Of a DNA stretch of 64,000 nt, positions 13,701 through 24,840 are shown piece by piece (position 1 is the stretch's first letter; every line of letters starts with the position of its first letter). Below the pieces are notes generated by a model. The model was given only the letters and a program-made list of their open reading frames with translations, was not told where the DNA came from and ran no database searches. The stretch spans positions 7,306,601 to 7,370,600 of the forward strand of contig CM056570.1 of the NCBI GenBank assembly GCA_029721515.1. The letters are read 5' to 3'. Source of the DNA: Synanceia verrucosa. Lineage: Eukaryota > Chordata > Actinopteri > Perciformes > Synanceiidae. The position numbers were made by a program, and so were the translations under genes.

Positions 13701-13713
13701 TTGTCCCACGTAA
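5605..13713 (+). CDS. fez2: fasciculation and elongation protein zeta-2 (zygin 2), complete, 10 coding exons
   Basis: Coding exons: 5605-5915, 9333-9441, 9610-9726, 10121-10262, 10510-10637, 11014-11163, 11431-11511, 11971-12046, 12167-12232, 13697-13713; the sum is 1197 nt, or 398 aa. All introns are GT-AG and frames join cleanly. The protein opens MAAPLAHFDEDWQDFNEF. It carries the family block FSFKSMEDLVQ-type (here CSFKSMEDLVQDFDEKL), then VWNALTDNYGNVMAVDW, DDEELREQMDMHSIIVS and IEEIEEMMQESPDP. A predicted coiled coil covers roughly residues 228-300 (SELTETLVEVETAIRRYSEE..), and the C-terminus is ALLTDYILKVLCPT. The YGNV and SDDEELREQ blocks match FEZ2 rather than FEZ1. FEZ proteins are cytosolic kinesin-1 adaptors in axonal and vesicle transport (established). 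The start at 5605 has a strong context (G at -3 and +4). An in-frame ATG at 5512 has a poor context and would add 31 residues. Intron 1 (5916-9332) holds a GT microsatellite and a LINE-like tail. Confidence 0.95.
7667..7737. repeat. (GT)n microsatellite, 71 bp, in fez2 intron 1
   Basis: Pure GT repeat. Open frames reading through it are artefacts of the repeat. Confidence 0.98.
8385..8515 (+). mobile_element. LINE-like 3' tail fragment in fez2 intron 1
   Basis: A T-rich run is followed by ACTTATGGGGATGAATAAAA and TATTCTATTCTA. The layout is the same as at 34190-34322 and 4930-5090, and resembles the 3' ends of fish non-LTR retrotransposons. No coding remnant is visible. Family is not assigned. 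Confidence 0.4.
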
Positions 13714-16556
13714 AGCCAGAAGCGAGCCTCCTGTTTCCAGAACCATCTACTGGACCATCAGAAGAAGGTTCTGGTAACCTGGAAGAACACAGATTATGGA
13801 TTTTAAATCCAAATCTTCCTTCCTTTCTTTATTTTTTTCCTCAACACATAGACTTTCTTTCCTTGTGGCATTTTTTTAATCTGCCACTGTTGTTGTTCCT
13901 AAGATTTTAACTCTAGATGAACCTTTTTGGTCTGTGTAGTTCTTTTCCTATGTCATGTTTTAACTTTTTAATGCCTGAAAGACACACCCCCTACACATCC
14001 TGACCGCATGATGACTTGTCTGTGGATGTCAATAATCAGTATTAGCCTGAACACTTCACTTCCTGATTAGCCAGTGACACAGAGAAGCTGTATTGAAGCT
14101 GTGATTTAATTCCACAGGCTTCATCAGTAGGGAAATGTAGTCCAACATGTCTTGTTTTGTAAATCGAATGCATTTGCATCAGTGGAGTTGATGCCTGACA
14201 AGAAAAACAAATCCTGGCAGAATCTCTGAAGTGCCAGGCTGGTCGTGGTATCGAGCAGAAATCTGTCCTCTATGGTGTTTGCTTAGTGATTAATAGAGTA
14301 TCTCGGATTTGAACACTCTTGCTTGCTAAGGATCAAAGACCAAACCCTTTAATTTTAGAATACGAAATCATAGGTCCACCAATCTTTGCATGTTGGTTTT
14401 GGGTTTATGCTCAATTTTGGATGTCAGATGAATGTGAAAATGAAATATTTTATATACGATAAAGAGGAATTGCACAGTTTTGGGAGCTTTTAACTTTTTG
14501 AAAAAGGGAAAAAAGAAACTTAAATGAAATGACTTGATAAAGTAATAGCTGGATGAACAAACATCTAAAGCATATTTTTGCAGAAGGACTTGTTTTTAGT
14601 GAGATTAGGGACTTAGCCAGTAGCCACCTTTTGTGACCACAGTTTGCCAATATCATTTTGTAAATGCTGTCCGTTAACCTCTAACGCCGCCGCCCCCAAC
14701 AACTTTATCACTTCCCCTAAGAGTCGTCATTACATGAGTCTGAAAATACCTCGTATAACATTTTTGCTTCAGTAGAAAATGTCCGTCATTACGATAAATA
14801 GAGTGGTTAAGATGATATTAGGTTTTCTCAATGTGTAGTTAAGTTTCTGTGTCTGTTAAAGGTGTTGTGTTTGTGGTAGCACTTCAGTGATCTGTCAGTC
14901 TCGTAGATTAGTGTTAGACGAGGCTTTAGCTAGTGGTGCCAAAACACACAAACATGAAGGATCTTTTTTCTTTCTTTATAATGATCACGAGCATGAGAAT
15001 ATAAACAACCTTTAAGGGCTGCTCCACTGATTTTACTCATCAGTTCACACGACAGAGAGAGAACTCCTGAAAACGCAGTTGGACATTGTTGACCCTGATG
15101 ATGTCACTGTGAGGATACAGATACATAACAAAGCTTTTGGAGTTTGAAATTTGTGAGTCAAATGAAAACTTTTGAGTTGCATATTATATTTTTAAACGTG
15201 TCTCTCAACATCGTGGGTAGTGCAATACTAAATCACTGGAGCGACCCTTTAAAGCCACGTACCACCAGTCTAGCGCTGCAGTCTGACAGTACGCGAACGT
15301 ACAGATCACCAGCTCCTCCAGGTGCACCACGCGCCGTCAGATCAGGTCTAGTCTAGCTCTCAGGTACGATCATCAGTGTTAGTAGTTTAAAGTCTCGTTC
15401 TGAAAGGTACTGACATTCCTGAGTCTTTGTATGTTTCTGGCAGCACTGTTATTTATTAGACTTCACCTTTGCTGCTCTTTTAACTTCTCATACATTTCCT
15501 CTAAATACCCAGTAGAGGAAATCACGGTAGCCTCTCGTCTAAACCAGAGTAGCATTAAAGATGCCGATCATGATGTGATTTGTTGAAACACACTTTAAGG
15601 CTTAAAGTCCTAGACTGCGCTTCGTAGTGAAAGTAGTACGAGTAGCAAGAAATTAAACAGCAGTAGCAGCCGCTTGGTGTAGCTGTCTAGTGACGAGAGC
15701 ATAAAAATGGATGAGTTTAGCGAAGAATTTCCTTTTACCAGTTAAATATTTGAAGCATGCCTGGCTGTCACAAGAAAAGGCATTAGGAAGATGACGAAGG
15801 GATGTGATAAAGTTAATGGATGTTGGGGAAGATTGCACAAAAATTTGAGCGGTCCGTTTTATTCTTTTGTAAAAAATACAATAAAAGCTTGCAGTGCTAT
15901 ATTTAATATTTATATGTAACTGTTTCCAGCTTTGTGAACATTCACTATCTGCAGTGCTGCATGCACTGTACTGCTGCAGACATTTCGGATACTGATTCAT
16001 TTGTTTACAGACGTGTTAATATCACACTAAAGGGATGAGTGCATGTCGCCATGGAATGCAGAAAATCTCAAAAACTCTTATGTGAAAAAGGGGCAAAGTT
16101 AGACATCAGAAGGCACGCGGCAGTGAAACATTTAGAGAAAACAACCCTCAACTGATTCTAATATTTAAAAAAAAAAAAAAAGAATCTTTTTAGTTTTATA
16201 ATGTAGTGGCAGTCTCAGGCCTCGTCTTGTCTCTCATTAGCAGACATATCAGTGTAACTACATTTTAGAGATTTATATTTATACATGTACAACAAAAAAC
16301 TAGCAACAGAACAAAAGAGGCTGCCTTTGTAAATGCCTGAAATCTTTTGTACATTAAAACAGCTCCTTATGTTTTTAATGCAATAGAATTCCCAAGTTTG
16401 GGATTTTATGTTTACTGTCTCATGTGGTACTGCAGTATATTAATTTATTATGTAAATGTTCCGTTTTGTAACCATGTTGTTGACTGTAATGGTACAAGTG
16501 TTTGTGCCCACGATGCATTGCAACTCATTTCAAATAAATTAATAAGTAAAGACTTT
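13714..16556 (+). other. fez2: fez2 3' UTR with polyadenylation signals
   Basis: After the TAA stop there is no coding frame. Candidate AATAAA signals lie at 15880-15885 and 16533-16538. The second is followed within 30 bases by a GT-rich element (TTGTCGTTGGTGTGG), which makes about 16555 the best cleavage site and gives a UTR of about 2.8 kb. A segment at about 15010-15260 (CTGCTCCACTGATTTTACTCATCAG and on) resembles a dispersed fish repeat. Confidence 0.5.
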
Positions 16557-17179
16557 TTTTGTCGTTGGTGTGGTTTTGGCTCACTTGATGTACGCATGTG
16601 TGTAGCAACATTTTATTGCAGTTTTATTAAATCCATTCTGTGCCCATAAACTGACCACATAATGTTTTGGGTTTTTTTATGAGCCAACAGATAGTTTCAG
16701 ACAGGATAATGTTTTTTAAGACTCCTTGTTCAGAAGCCGGTTTAACCAAAAACCATCTAAAGATATCAAGATGACAAAGTTTGTAGTCATGGAGAGCTGG
16801 TTGAAAATGAATGGGTAAAATAAAATAAAACAAGTTAATAAAAATTACAAGTATCTTACAAAATTACCAGATTTTGTACAATGTCTTTGGTTTGTGCCGT
16901 TGTATTCAGTCATCTCAGGAGAAGCAGGTCCGTCCACTCAAAAACAAAGTAACAGCTGTGTCTTAGTGTCAGGACTGATGCCACAGACTCACTTCCTTTC
17001 TCCTCCTGTGATCTTGTACTGTTCGTCTCCTCTTCCTTGTTTTTCATGTTCAGAGGGAAGACCCTTCCCCTCTGGCCTCTTTACAACTCTTAACCAGCTG
17101 CAGTGACACTTTAACTGCCCACCATGTTACGAGTCAAAATGTGGAACATCCAGGGTCGATGTCCTGTCAGGTTCAGAGG
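16557..17179 (-). other. probable 3' UTR of the usherin-tail gene; convergent gene ends
   Basis: No coding frame. Read on the minus strand, AATAAA signals occur at 16612-16617 and 16622-16627. The minus-strand usherin-tail transcript would therefore end within about 100 bases of the fez2 polyadenylation site, in a tail-to-tail arrangement. Confidence 0.35.
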
Positions 17180-18541
17180 TCACAGGTTGGTGTCAGTGAA
17201 CATGGTGTGCTCCTTCCTCACTGTGCTGAAACCTTTGACGGTGTCAACGAATTCCTCGTCATCCATAAACTGTAAAGGAGAAGGACAGAGCTCGTTAAAG
17301 CTGAAGTCACGTTGAAGTGTTTTGTCTTGTTGAAGTGGAGCGTGTTCATGTTTCCACACATGTTCTTGTTATTGAAAATGTGCACAAGACCAAAATGCCA
17401 TCTAACAGCATGCAGTTCATCTCTAAGGTGACTGTGGTACTACACGTTTTCGGGGCGTCTCACCATCCCACTGTCATGGCCTGAAATATTTGGATCCCAC
17501 GTTACGTCGTCTCCCGTGAGAGACTTCCCGTCCATCACTTGACTGACGCTGCGTCTCAGAGAGTTCACACTGAGGATCCCCAGCTCGCTCTGTGGCGGGG
17601 CCTCATCAATGGGCTCGCATTTAGACTCCAGCACTTCCTGTGGGAGTGGAAAGAGATGTTTATTTCATGCAGCTGTGTGACAGAATCTTTTCAGTGTCTC
17701 TCTCTCTCTCTGTGTGTGTGTGTTGGCGAGGTGTTGCTTTTTACCTCGATCTTCATGGTGAAACCCTTTAGTGTTACGCTGCTGGAGACGCCCGTTGTGT
17801 CAGGCACAGTGTCGAACTGAAAAACAGAGTGGGTGAGATTTTAACAAGAGGGATGTACAGTAATGTCTTACCGTTACCATGGCGTTATATTCGTGCCTGG
17901 GACATTTCTTCCAAGGACAGTGCCGCTTCACTCCTGTTAAAATCCCAAATCATCGTAAATACCCCAAATGACTCCAAAGTGAAATGGGTGAGTACATGAC
18001 AGTATTTTATCCCAGAAATAAGGTCCAAATTGTAAAATACAGAACTTCCCCTTTAATAACATGAACAATAGCTGTGTTGTATGTAGATGCTCCAGTTGAA
18101 GGTGTTGTTGTATGTATTCTGGCTTACTTGTAATTATTCTTATGCTTATTCTTATTGAATGAATGTGGCCTCACCAAAACAGAGTTGCTGGGTGGATAAA
18201 CAGCCATGGGGCTCCTCTTCTGCATGGGCAGGGCCACCAGTGGGGGTCTCTCTCTGGCAAAGGGGGCTTTGTTCAGGGCCTGGAAGGAAAACAAAGACAC
18301 TGACCTGTGCTGTTGGGGATCATTCCTTTTCCTGACTGTCATCCTTGACATACCGTACAACATCTCACCTTATGGAGGGTGATGCCTAACACGATGGCCA
18401 GCAGCAGCAGGGCGACTGCTGCCATCAGTACGATGAACCACAGCTCCCGGATGAGCGGCTGGTCTCCTTGACCTCCCTCTGTGCGCTCACTACCCCCTCC
18501 ACCTCCTCCTTCTCCTGCAGGAGGAGTGAGGCTCGGTGCAT
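17180..18541 (-). CDS. ush2a: usherin C-terminal remnant: transmembrane helix plus PDZ-binding tail, five exons
   Basis: Exons in reading order: 18541-18369, 18279-18175, 17816-17745, 17637-17464, 17269-17180; 614 nt, about 204 aa. All five have proper acceptors and donors, and all internal joins are phase 0. The first exon ends in a membrane segment, IRELWFIVLMAAVALLLLAI. The second carries FARERPPLVALPMQKRSP, the third SSSVTLKGFTMKIE, the fourth LRRSVSQVMDG, and the last ends HTMFTDTNL, a class I PDZ-binding terminus. Human usherin, as I recall it, ends TDTHL and has the same blocks in the same order. Full usherin is about 5,200 aa of laminin and fibronectin III domains; none of that is visible between here and the ERR gene. 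The first exon begins after an acceptor (TTCCCTACAG) in phase 1, so an upstream exon is expected. Alternatively, in-frame ATGs just upstream (about 18560 and 18575) could start a mini-protein. It could be a working truncated gene or a young pseudogene. Confidence 0.8.
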
Positions 18542-18599
18542 CTGTAGGGAAAGACAGCATTTTGAATGTGATCATACAAGATGTTAACGTATATGTGTA

Positions 18600-21500
18600 A
18601 GATCATTTGTCCTAACATATGATAATAATGGTTTGGATCTGAGCATTAGAACATGTACCCTTGTTGATTTAAATGTATTTGTTCAAACTACTGTTGAGTT
18701 TGCATTTGATAGAAACACATCACAAGTCAACACTGAGACAGAAAGACGATCATGTGCAGCGATAACACTGTAACTGGAGACATACTCCTTCTCATGGCCT
18801 AGTTTTGAGTCTGCAGATAGAACCACACTCCTGAATCTGACGCTCATAAGCAATTCCTTCAGACTTCTGCCATCTAAAATATGTCAAGTTATATATTGGT
18901 ACATGGTTAGTTGGCCCTAAAGGCAACACAGTGCCGTTAAAATGACTATAAGAAGCTGTTGGAGGCACATATTGTGTCAAAAAATCCAGTTCAGATGCTG
19001 ACAGTAAGAGAAGTTTAGACCCAGGATGGGTTGATGGGAAAAACAATGTGTCCATCCAGAGACTCACCAGTACTGAGGTCCGTGGTTCAGCCTGTGGTGG
19101 GGTTGCTGGCAGCCCCTCGCTGTGTGATACATCGATCAGAAGGGCAAAAACCTTCAGGCTATTAGGATCACACCTGACGCCCCATCAATATTTTACACCT
19201 GATACTTTTACCTGCCTCACTCCTCAGAGGCGTCAGGTGAGGAGGGATAAAAAGTCTCGTTCCCTGTCCTGAAGATGTTTACTAGAAAGCACAAGGTAGA
19301 AACATAGTACCAGAGCTAAAAAAGAGCCTCGCACAAACTACATGGGTGTCCCTCTAACGTTCCGTAACTCCCATCAACCTTTGTTTTTTTTTTCAGCAGT
19401 GCCATGGTAACAGTCAGGTGTCACATTTCAGTTTACCTGAAGAGGCAATGCAGCTCCTCTTATCCTCTGTTTTTATGTCCTTTCTTATAAGAATATATAC
19501 CCCATGTGTGTTCACTTATAATATAATATAAAAAAAATATATAACAGCACAAAACACATTACCAGAGTCAGTAGAGTGAGATGTTGTACATCCTATGAAT
19601 CCTTCATAATGATAATAATTTTATCTGCACCCAAAACAGAAAAACATGTGATTTAACGAGTTTAGTTACAACATGCATGTAAGGCCGTAAGCTTTAAGAC
19701 ATACTGTAGCATAATGTGACTGGCTACAAATATGATCTGATTAATGCAAAATCTGTAATTTTTATGACGACAGTCTGTTTCTAAAATTAGAGTTGCAAAT
19801 CTCAAATAATGATAACACAGCTGTATATGCAGGTTTATATGTGTGCTGCTGATATTTTATAGAAACTAAGCAGCGGTCTTACATCATATGATTGAAATTA
19901 CAAACTCTAATGGTGCTACAATATAGTCATGTTTTTTAAATATGTCTTTGGCTCCTTGTTGAAATTGCTCAGGTCGCTAATGATTGGAAACATATTTGTC
20001 CCATGTGTTAACTCAAATCCAAATTTTAAGGATGAAATGTAGCCTTACTCAAAACAGCAACAAAATGAGAGGGTGAAGGGCATTTTAAAGCTTTCTCTCA
20101 AACTCACAAAGATTTTGGTTTTTACCTAACTCTTTTTGAAAATGACATATTGTACAAACCAGAATGTAGAACACAATGAGCTGTATAACCACATGATGGC
20201 GCTAAGCAGCAGCTGCTGAGTGTCCAGCATAATGAGTCAATATGCAGACACAGCTGCAGTGCTTCTTATCCTCAATCCCAGCTGTTACGAATGCTAAAAA
20301 TAATCACTTATTTTATCTTTCATATCAGAACCATGTAGCAAGTGTTGAGCTGAATTCCTGATGTACAAAAAAAAAAGTCACTTTCATGTGTGTCGTCCTC
20401 AGGTGACCCTCTAGAAAATGTCACTCTTGGTCACTTCATGTTTGAGCTTCACTGTGTAGAATCATGTATTCATCGTGTTGTCTGTTACCTTAAATCTTAT
20501 TATTAGATGCGCTAAGAACTAGCTAATAAAAGTATTTTTATGTGTTAAAAGGTTTGGAGGAGATCCTCATGACTGAAAAGGTTGTAGAAAAAAAAAAACA
20601 CTATGGAGTAGAAATAATCAGGTGTAACATACAGCTCATGTTTCAATTTTATTTCAGTTTTACGGCATATTTTTTTCAAAATTCCCAAATCAAGAAGAGA
20701 ATGCTGACAACATAGTGGAAAGTCCATTAGAAATAAAGTTTTTAATTACATTTGGATAGTCACCTCTAAGCAAGACCATTTCAGGCCATTTTTAGGTGAA
20801 ACCAAGACAACATATTTGAAGGCAATGATAGAACATAATCATTTTTTTAATGCCTTCTTTGACTCTCTAGCTACCAGACAGAACCACTCTGTATAGGAGA
20901 AGGTCCCCACATTAACTAACTGCTCATTTGATTTATTTTTACAGAAGAGCTCTCTTCAGTCTAATACCCTGATCAGCATTCATACCTTGCCGTGATGATT
21001 CGGGACAATGCTTTTTTATTGAGGAAGTGATCTCACCCTTGAGTGCCAGAATCAGCCTCTTTTTTTTTTTTACAGCCCATCTCCTCAGGGCCTCATCCAT
21101 CACCTAGGTGTCTGGGTGACACGGCAGCGAGACACGTACTAACTCATTTAAGGAGAGGGACACACAGGGATATATCACTCAATATCACTAACTCACTTAT
21201 TGACGGCTGATGTGGTGAAACACCTTCACCCTCCTCCAAATCTCTCAGTGCACTCTGTGAGTCTTAACCAAGGGAAAATAAGGAGATTACTTCGCTTCTA
21301 TTGACAGATAAGGGGGGATAAAGGACAAATGTGTTCATTTGGATTTTTATTTGCCTTTCACCAAACCTGTATTCATCAGGTTTTCTCCTTGTCTTTGCAA
21401 AAAAGATCACACGCTTGAAGGCATGCACATCTCTCCAGTTGGTACTTCTTTCATTGACTGTAAACTCAATCAAAGAGCATATAATTCTACACGATAAATG

Positions 21501-24500
21501 GTTGTTCATTGTACCATTCTCACTAAGGCAGAGCGTTGCTCATCATCACAATAATGTCCAATTACATTTTCAGAATGAATAGTGTTATATGAAGTCATGG
21601 TACAATATGTGAATTAAAGTCGTCAGAAAGTCATATTATGTCATGTCAAGAAAAAAAAACAGACAAGAAAATGACAAAAGTATAAAAAATAAAAAATACA
21701 TAATAAAAATATATAAAAATAAATATTATAGTACAGTATGTCAACAAAAATATAAGTCATAAAATAAGTCATCAGAAATGTGTTGAATGAATTTGTAGTA
21801 TCATGTGTCAAAAAACTGTAACAATATCACAGTATAATGTCGAAAAAGTCTTCATCAAAAAGAAGATGGGATGAAGAGCGGCATCAAGCTGTCAGCGATG
21901 GTTTCTGAACATGACATCCTCCTCTCTACCATGCCAATCGTGTATAGTGTGTTGAATGATTTCATAAACAAAAAAAATCTTATAGCATTTTGAAAATTGT
22001 CCAAAAAAGTCATACTATAGCATGTCAAAAAAAGTTTAAAAAAATACATTAAAAAATTACAATTTCAAGAAGTCCTCAGAAAACTTTAATATAGTGTGCA
22101 GGATAACATGTTTAAACAGTTGGCAAAAAGCCATTTTATAGCATGTTAAAATAGTCAAAATATGTCTTACTATACATGTCGAAAAAGTCAAAATTTTGCA
22201 ATTTTTAAATGTTGAAAAAAGTCATCAGAAAGACTTATTATAGTGTGTTGAATGATTTCATAGCACAATATGTTGAAAAAAGTTGTAAAAAAGCCATTTT
22301 GTAGCATGCTGAAAATTGTCAAAAACGTCAAAAAATATTTTTTAAATGTCAAAAAAGTCTCCAGAAAGTGTCATGGTATACGTAGCATGTCGAACAAAAG
22401 TCCAAAAAGTTAAAAAATGAAATAGTCATCACAAAGACAAATTATAGCGTGCTGAAAAAAAGACATAATATAATATTATAATAATAATATATTTAAAAAG
22501 TCATAAAAAAAAGCCATATCAGAGCATATCAAAAAATGTGGTAATAAAAAAAAGCCTCTTCAGAGTATATTGAAAAAGGGTAAAAATGTCATACTGTAGT
22601 ATGCTAAGTCATAAAAAAACTTAAATTATGAAATGTCAAAAAATAGCCATCAGAAAAACAAATTATAATGTCATCTTATAATATGTTATGTTGTAGCCAT
22701 AAACAAGAAATATCATAGCATGTCGAAAAAAGATGTCATAGTATAGTATGTAGAAAAAGTAAAAAAAATCATCATAAAAACAAATTATAGCATGTTGAAT
22801 AATGTTGTAGTTTTATCCATTGAAAAAAGTATTCAAAAGCCATATTAGAGAAAAAAAAAACTGGTGAGGAGGAAGTTCATGAAAAAGGTAATAGTATAAT
22901 ATGCAGTAAAAGAGCACTAAAATAAAATACCATAAGCAATAATATCCTTGTATTTTCTCACAACAACATTATAGTGTGTTATGAACAATTTATATACACT
23001 TTATAAATGTTACATGGGGAATTAAAGCAAAACGTCACCAATATGTTATCAATTTTATGTTTGTGTGATGAAATAGTGAGTGGACCGCCTCTGCTTCCAT
23101 CTGATGACCAGCACCACTCCCCAGAGCCACTGCTTGACTAGATTCATAATAGCTGTTAATTATAAAGCTCCATCCAACTGGGCTCGGACGGCCTAAAAGT
23201 GTCATAATGGGTCTTACTGGGAATGACGGTCTACTGGCAGAACAGAACAGATCCACATACTCATCTGTTAATGATCACACTCAGACGATCTGAGCTTCGC
23301 ATTAAGGGGGATCATCTTTATTGCCCAAGAATCCACCTGAGAATGAAATAGCACAGCACAGCTCATCCAAACAAAGCTTATTTTCATCTTTAAACATCTC
23401 TGTTGGCATAAGACATGACGTATATACAGCAAAACGTACAGTACATACATTTAGAGCGGCATATCGCTGCCTTCATCTTGTCACAAAAATATGCACAATA
23501 TAGCGTCACAGTACCTTTTTATTCATTGTACTGATTTTTCCCTCCTTATTTAATCCCTTCATTTATCATGTGCAGAAAACAGACAAATTTCAGATATAAC
23601 TACTCTTCACACAAACACACACTAACAGATTAACAGAGCGCCATCACCAGTTTCCCCAAACTTTATGGCTAAAAGGAAAAAGTAGTGCACAAATTTCATC
23701 CTACACATTTACTTCTACCATAGAAAGGGCATCAAATGCCTCCCTAAACCAGATTATATACTATGGCAGCCATTCTACATATTTAAAGTTTTATCTACGG
23801 GTCTACAACAACTCTACGACATTGTAATCTTCAGGTAAGTACTCCAATTTGAATCATTCTGCCTCGAATCTCATGGTATGGTATACATACATATGTATCA
23901 GTGCTGCAGCAGAGAAGCTAGTACAAAATTATTTTACAATGTCATTTAAAAATCCCTTAAAAAATTATTACCCACTGTCATTGCTTTGATCTACTCTTCA
24001 TAAATGCCACATTAGTAAATAAAAAACAGCAAAAAAAAAACAGAGCCACTTTTAAATAAATATCACTTTTCTGTCACAGAACTGTATCATTATTGTTCTC
24101 TTTCCCTGATATGTTCTACTAAAATCAGGAGACCGGTTCTTGTTTTATCAGATGCTCATCATCACTTAATAGCTTCCCTTTAATCATTTACTGTATATAT
24201 GAATGAAGTTGATAGATACCTTTGCAATACACAACACAGCAGGGATGCAGGTTTACGAGAATGTCTTACAGGCCACATTATATTATTGTGGACATATGCT
24301 GGTATTAATAGTGTGAGTCTTTACTCTTTGGCAAGACTTACCTCATAGGACACATTTCCTATACAAAAAGGAGAGAAAATGAATCATTAAAAGGCTCTAA
24401 ATGCACTAGAATGCAGATTAACAGGCTTCAAGATGGATGAAATAATCCACGAGGATCTTCAAGTATCAGGTGGTCTTTTGACAAAAGAAGCTCTACTTTT

Positions 24501-24840
24501 GGCATGTTACTGTAAATATCTCTAAAAGGCGCTTTATGCTCTGTCCATCCGCCTTCACCCTTTCGAAGCAGGTGACAATGTCCTTGTTGTCTAAATGCAA
24601 ATGAAGCTGCTCCACCCAAACTTTCACTGGAATAGGACGGATGATGCTCGAAAAATGTTCCACCTGCTCGTCTATGAAACACATATCCCGGCGATTACGG
24701 ATTCAAAAATTTACTGTCCAAGAGCTGAAATGGATAAATGCGTATATGGTGTCACACCCCACCATTACCCGTTATCCTTCACTTACTGTCACCCTGACCC
24801 CCTGCGTCGGGGGTGAGGACGAAGCTGATCTGTGTTCGGG
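18600..24840. other. AT-rich region between usherin tail and ERR gene; no usherin exons found
   Basis: No fibronectin III or laminin-like exon was seen on the minus strand. It holds a decayed minisatellite (about 21600-22860) and the likely ERR 3' UTR. A candidate minus-strand polyadenylation signal (TTTATT read on plus) lies near 23316. A 63-codon minus-strand frame at 24493-24684 is protein-like (begins MCFIDEQVEHFSSII) but unassigned. Confidence 0.55.
21600..22860. repeat. decayed minisatellite array, about 1.25 kb
   Basis: Degenerate units with the core GCATGTCGAAAAAAGTCAT, plus variants such as TATAGTGTGTTGAA and GTCATCAGAAAGAC, recur irregularly. Motifs GTC(A/G)AAAAA and CATACTATAG are found more than 20 times. 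Units are diverged and the period is uneven (roughly 25-50 bases). Similar arrays are familiar in fish genomes. Confidence 0.7.

Noticed and set aside
18792..19067. 91-codon minus-strand frame between usherin tail and the minisatellite.
   Set aside because: No recognisable domain and no acceptor in the right phase; probably chance.
19068..19176. Minus-strand open stretch (reads SLKVFALLIDVSHSEG.. to ..RTSVL) ending in a good GTGAGT donor, a candidate usherin exon before the transmembrane exon.
   Set aside because: The donor phase does not match the phase-1 acceptor at 18541: in the required frame there is a stop seven codons before the donor. No fibronectin III features were seen.
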